Shown here piece by piece: positions 62,350 to 64,000 of a stretch of DNA of 64,000 bases (position 1 is the stretch's first letter; every line of letters begins with the position of its first letter). Origin of the DNA: DASZIT01 sp036489495. Lineage in GTDB: Bacteria; Actinomycetota; Acidimicrobiia; Acidimicrobiales; RAAP-2. The notes beneath the pieces are model-generated. The model saw nothing but the letters and a program-made list of their open reading frames with translations, had not been told where the DNA came from and did not search any database. The DNA is taken from the NCBI GenBank assembly GCA_036489495.1, contig DASXFR010000069.1:1-64000 (forward strand), given 5' to 3'. The translations under genes were made by a program, and so were the position numbers.

Positions 62350-63477
62350 ATGCCTGACCTGGTGGCAGTCGATCTCCCGGCCAGCCAGGCGTTCGTCGAG
62401 GCGATGCAACGGGCGTGGGACCGTGGGGATGCCGTCCTGCCGGTGGATGGCCGCCTGCCCCGACCGGCGGTGGACCGGCTGCTGGACGCGCTCCGACCGT
62501 CAACTGTGGTCGACCATGACGGGCCCTCCCCCCGAACCGGTGGGATCCCGATCAACGACGGCGATGCGCTGGTGGTGGCCACCAGTGGGACGACCGGAGA
62601 GCCCAAAGCGGTGGTGCTGACTCACGCCGCCGTCCAGGCATCCGCCCGGGCCAGCTCGCGGCGGCTCGAGATCGACCCGTCCGGTGACCGATGGGTGGCC
62701 TGCCTGCCCCTCGCCCACATCGGCGGACTCTCGGTGCTCACCCGGGCCATCGTCACCGGCACCCCGTACACGCTGATCGAGCGGTTCGACCCCGCCGCGG
62801 TGGAGGCCGAGGCCCGCCGCGGCGCCACCCGGGTGTCGCTGGTGGCGACCGCGTTGCGCCGGACCAACACCACCGGCTACCGCACGGTGCTCCTGGGTGG
62901 CGCCGCCCCTCCCGAACACCTCCCCGACAACGTGGTGACCACCTACGGGATGACCGAGACCGGATCGGGGGTCGTCTACGACGGCCGGTCCCTCGACGGG
63001 GTCGAGCTCCGCATCGGCGACGGCCGACTCGGTGCCGACGGTGAGGTACTGGTGCGGGGGCCGATGTTGATGCGGGCCTACCGGGACGGTACCGATCCTC
63101 GACTGCCGGACGGCTGGCTCCCCACCGGCGATGCCGGGAGCCTGGACGAACACGGGACGCTGTCGGTGTTTGGCCGGACCGCCGAGGTCATCGTCACCGG
63201 TGCCGAGAAGGTCTGGCCGTCGACGGTCGAGTCGGTGCTGGCCCGCCACCCGGGTGTCGCCGAGGTGGCGGTATGGAAACGCCCCGACCCGGAATGGGGC
63301 CACCGGGTGGTGGCCTGGGTGGTGCCGGCGGATCCGTCGACACCGCCCCAGTTGGCATCGTTGCGGGCGGCGGTGTCCGAGCAACTCGCGCCCTGGGCCG
63401 CCCCGAAGGAACTGGTGGTAGTGGTCACCCTGCCCCGGACCTCGAGCGGCAAGCTGCAACGGAGCCGGCTCATCTGA
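62350..63477 (+). CDS. menE: o-succinylbenzoate--CoA ligase
   Basis: MenE activates o-succinylbenzoate with ATP and CoA. The 375-residue product, shorter than many acyl-CoA ligases and typical of actinobacterial MenE, has the P-loop TSGTTGEPKAVVLTH, LPLAHIGGLSVLTRAI, TTYGMTETGSG, GWLPTGDAG, and the C-terminal catalytic Lys in SSGKLQRSRL. It is divergent from menB and converges with the edge gene. Confidence 0.92.
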   Translation: MPDLVAVDLPASQAFVEAMQRAWDRGDAVLPVDGRLPRPAVDRLLDALRPSTVVDHDGPSPRTGGIPINDGDALVVATSGTTGEPKAVVLTHAAVQASARASSRRLEIDPSGDRWVACLPLAHIGGLSVLTRAIVTGTPYTLIERFDPAAVEAEARRGATRVSLVATALRRTNTTGYRTVLLGGAAPPEHLPDNVVTTYGMTETGSGVVYDGRSLDGVELRIGDGRLGADGEVLVRGPMLMRAYRDGTDPRLPDGWLPTGDAGSLDEHGTLSVFGRTAEVIVTGAEKVWPSTVESVLARHPGVAEVAVWKRPDPEWGHRVVAWVVPADPSTPPQLASLRAAVSEQLAPWAAPKELVVVVTLPRTSSGKLQRSRLI

Positions 63478-63512
63478 CCTCCGGCGGCACCGGATGCCCG
63501 AAGCACCGCCCG

Positions 63513-64000
63513 CTAGGTGTGAATGCGTTCGCGCCACCCGAGGGCGTCGACGAACCGGGCGGTGACCATGACCAGGGTGGCGATCTCGTGACGCTCCCGC
63601 CGGCGGATGGGGGCCGACCGGCCACCGCACACGGTGAACTCGGTCTCCGGCATCGACTCGATGAAGACCCCGGAGTTGGTGGTGTCGTTGGCCTGATCCG
63701 CCCCGGATCGGGCCCCCTCGGCGAAGGCGGCCACCCACTCCACCGACGGGGCGTCGCCGTGGACCTCGAGGAACTGCTGGCAATCCAAGTCGGCCAGCGC
63801 CAACCAGGAGAGGTCGAACAGGGCCAGGAGTCGCCCGACCATCGCGTTCACGGCTGCCGGCGGCGTGGCGGCTTGGAGGATGGCGGCGGCGGCATTGAGG
63901 ACGGTGTCCTCTCGATCCGCCCCCATGTTGGGCATTTCGTGTACATCCTCGACCCCGGCGCCGGGGACGTTTCGTATCCCCTTGAGGACGGCATCGACCG
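63513..64000 (-). CDS. Hypothetical protein, C-terminal part (5' end outside the window)
   Basis: The frame from the stop at 63513 stays open to base 64000 and reads VDAVLKGIRNVPGAGVEDVHE before the internal ATG 63935 and ATG 63926, with coding-like composition. The gene therefore probably starts beyond the window. The visible part has AILQAATPPAAVNAMVGRLLALF, LSWLALADLD and a final helix ERHEIATLVMVTARFVDALG. It could be a GAF- or roadblock-like small domain, but this is only a fold-level impression. Confidence 0.55.
   Translation of the reverse strand, partial: VDAVLKGIRNVPGAGVEDVHEMPNMGADREDTVLNAAAAILQAATPPAAVNAMVGRLLALFDLSWLALADLDCQQFLEVHGDAPSVEWVAAFAEGARSGADQANDTTNSGVFIESMPETEFTVCGGRSAPIRRRERHEIATLVMVTARFVDALGWRERIHT

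Overview
The window is one high-GC (roughly two-thirds G+C), densely packed stretch of actinobacterial chromosome with many GTG starts. Gene families and gene order point to a deep-branching actinobacterium, most likely Acidimicrobiia or a relative. The evidence is actinobacterial IHF (mihF) beside gmk-rpoZ-coaBC-metK-priA, DUF1844 beside infC, a DUF3151 protein, a helicase-dead PriA and menaquinone synthesis. This assignment is inferred, not searched. I see no rRNA, tRNA, CRISPR array, insertion sequence or prophage, and no gene-free stretch above 300 bases. The longest gap is 264 bases, at 56029-56292.

Layout. 1-1799: edge gene, hypothetical gene, folD. 1859-7888 (minus): infC-rpmI-rplT-rRNA methyltransferase-pheS-pheT, with infC apparently starting at ATA. 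8091-11226: DUF1844 and an MFS transporter run into a convergent cold-shock-domain gene whose 3' end overlaps the transporter by 409 bp. 11238-23126 (minus): mihF-gmk-rpoZ-coaBC-metK-priA-def-fmt-rpe-ribD-ribBA-ribH-hisG. 23164-32916 (mostly plus): accessory block with 5-oxoprolinase (pxpA and a pxpB-pxpC fusion), aldehyde dehydrogenase, two membrane proteins, an APH-type kinase, an MBL hydrolase and a methyltransferase. 32973-42081 (minus): full pyrimidine operon pyrR-pyrB-pyrC-carA-carB-pyrD-pyrF, headed by a PyrR-binding RNA hairpin.

42150-43789: a divergent tetR/mpaB pair with a candidate operator. 43792-50090 (minus): pilD-type peptidase, aroC-aroK-aroB-aroQ, pepQ, efp and nusB. 50210-56028: small cysteine-rich and hypothetical genes, flavin reductase, lipoprotein, DUF3151, tyrS and a carotenoid oxygenase. 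56293-57636: an LCP cell-wall ligase behind a structured leader. 57615-63477: menaquinone genes menD, menH-like, menA, menB, menE. 63513-64000: edge gene.

The genes are mainly housekeeping: translation (initiation, ribosome, charging, formyl-Met handling), one-carbon metabolism, and pyrimidine, chorismate, riboflavin and menaquinone synthesis. The less ordinary content is in control regions: CTGA stop-start junctions, many start-proximal -10 boxes that suggest leaderless mRNAs, a PyrR hairpin, an 18-bp palindrome between mihF and pxpA, and a three-way-junction RNA before the LCP gene.
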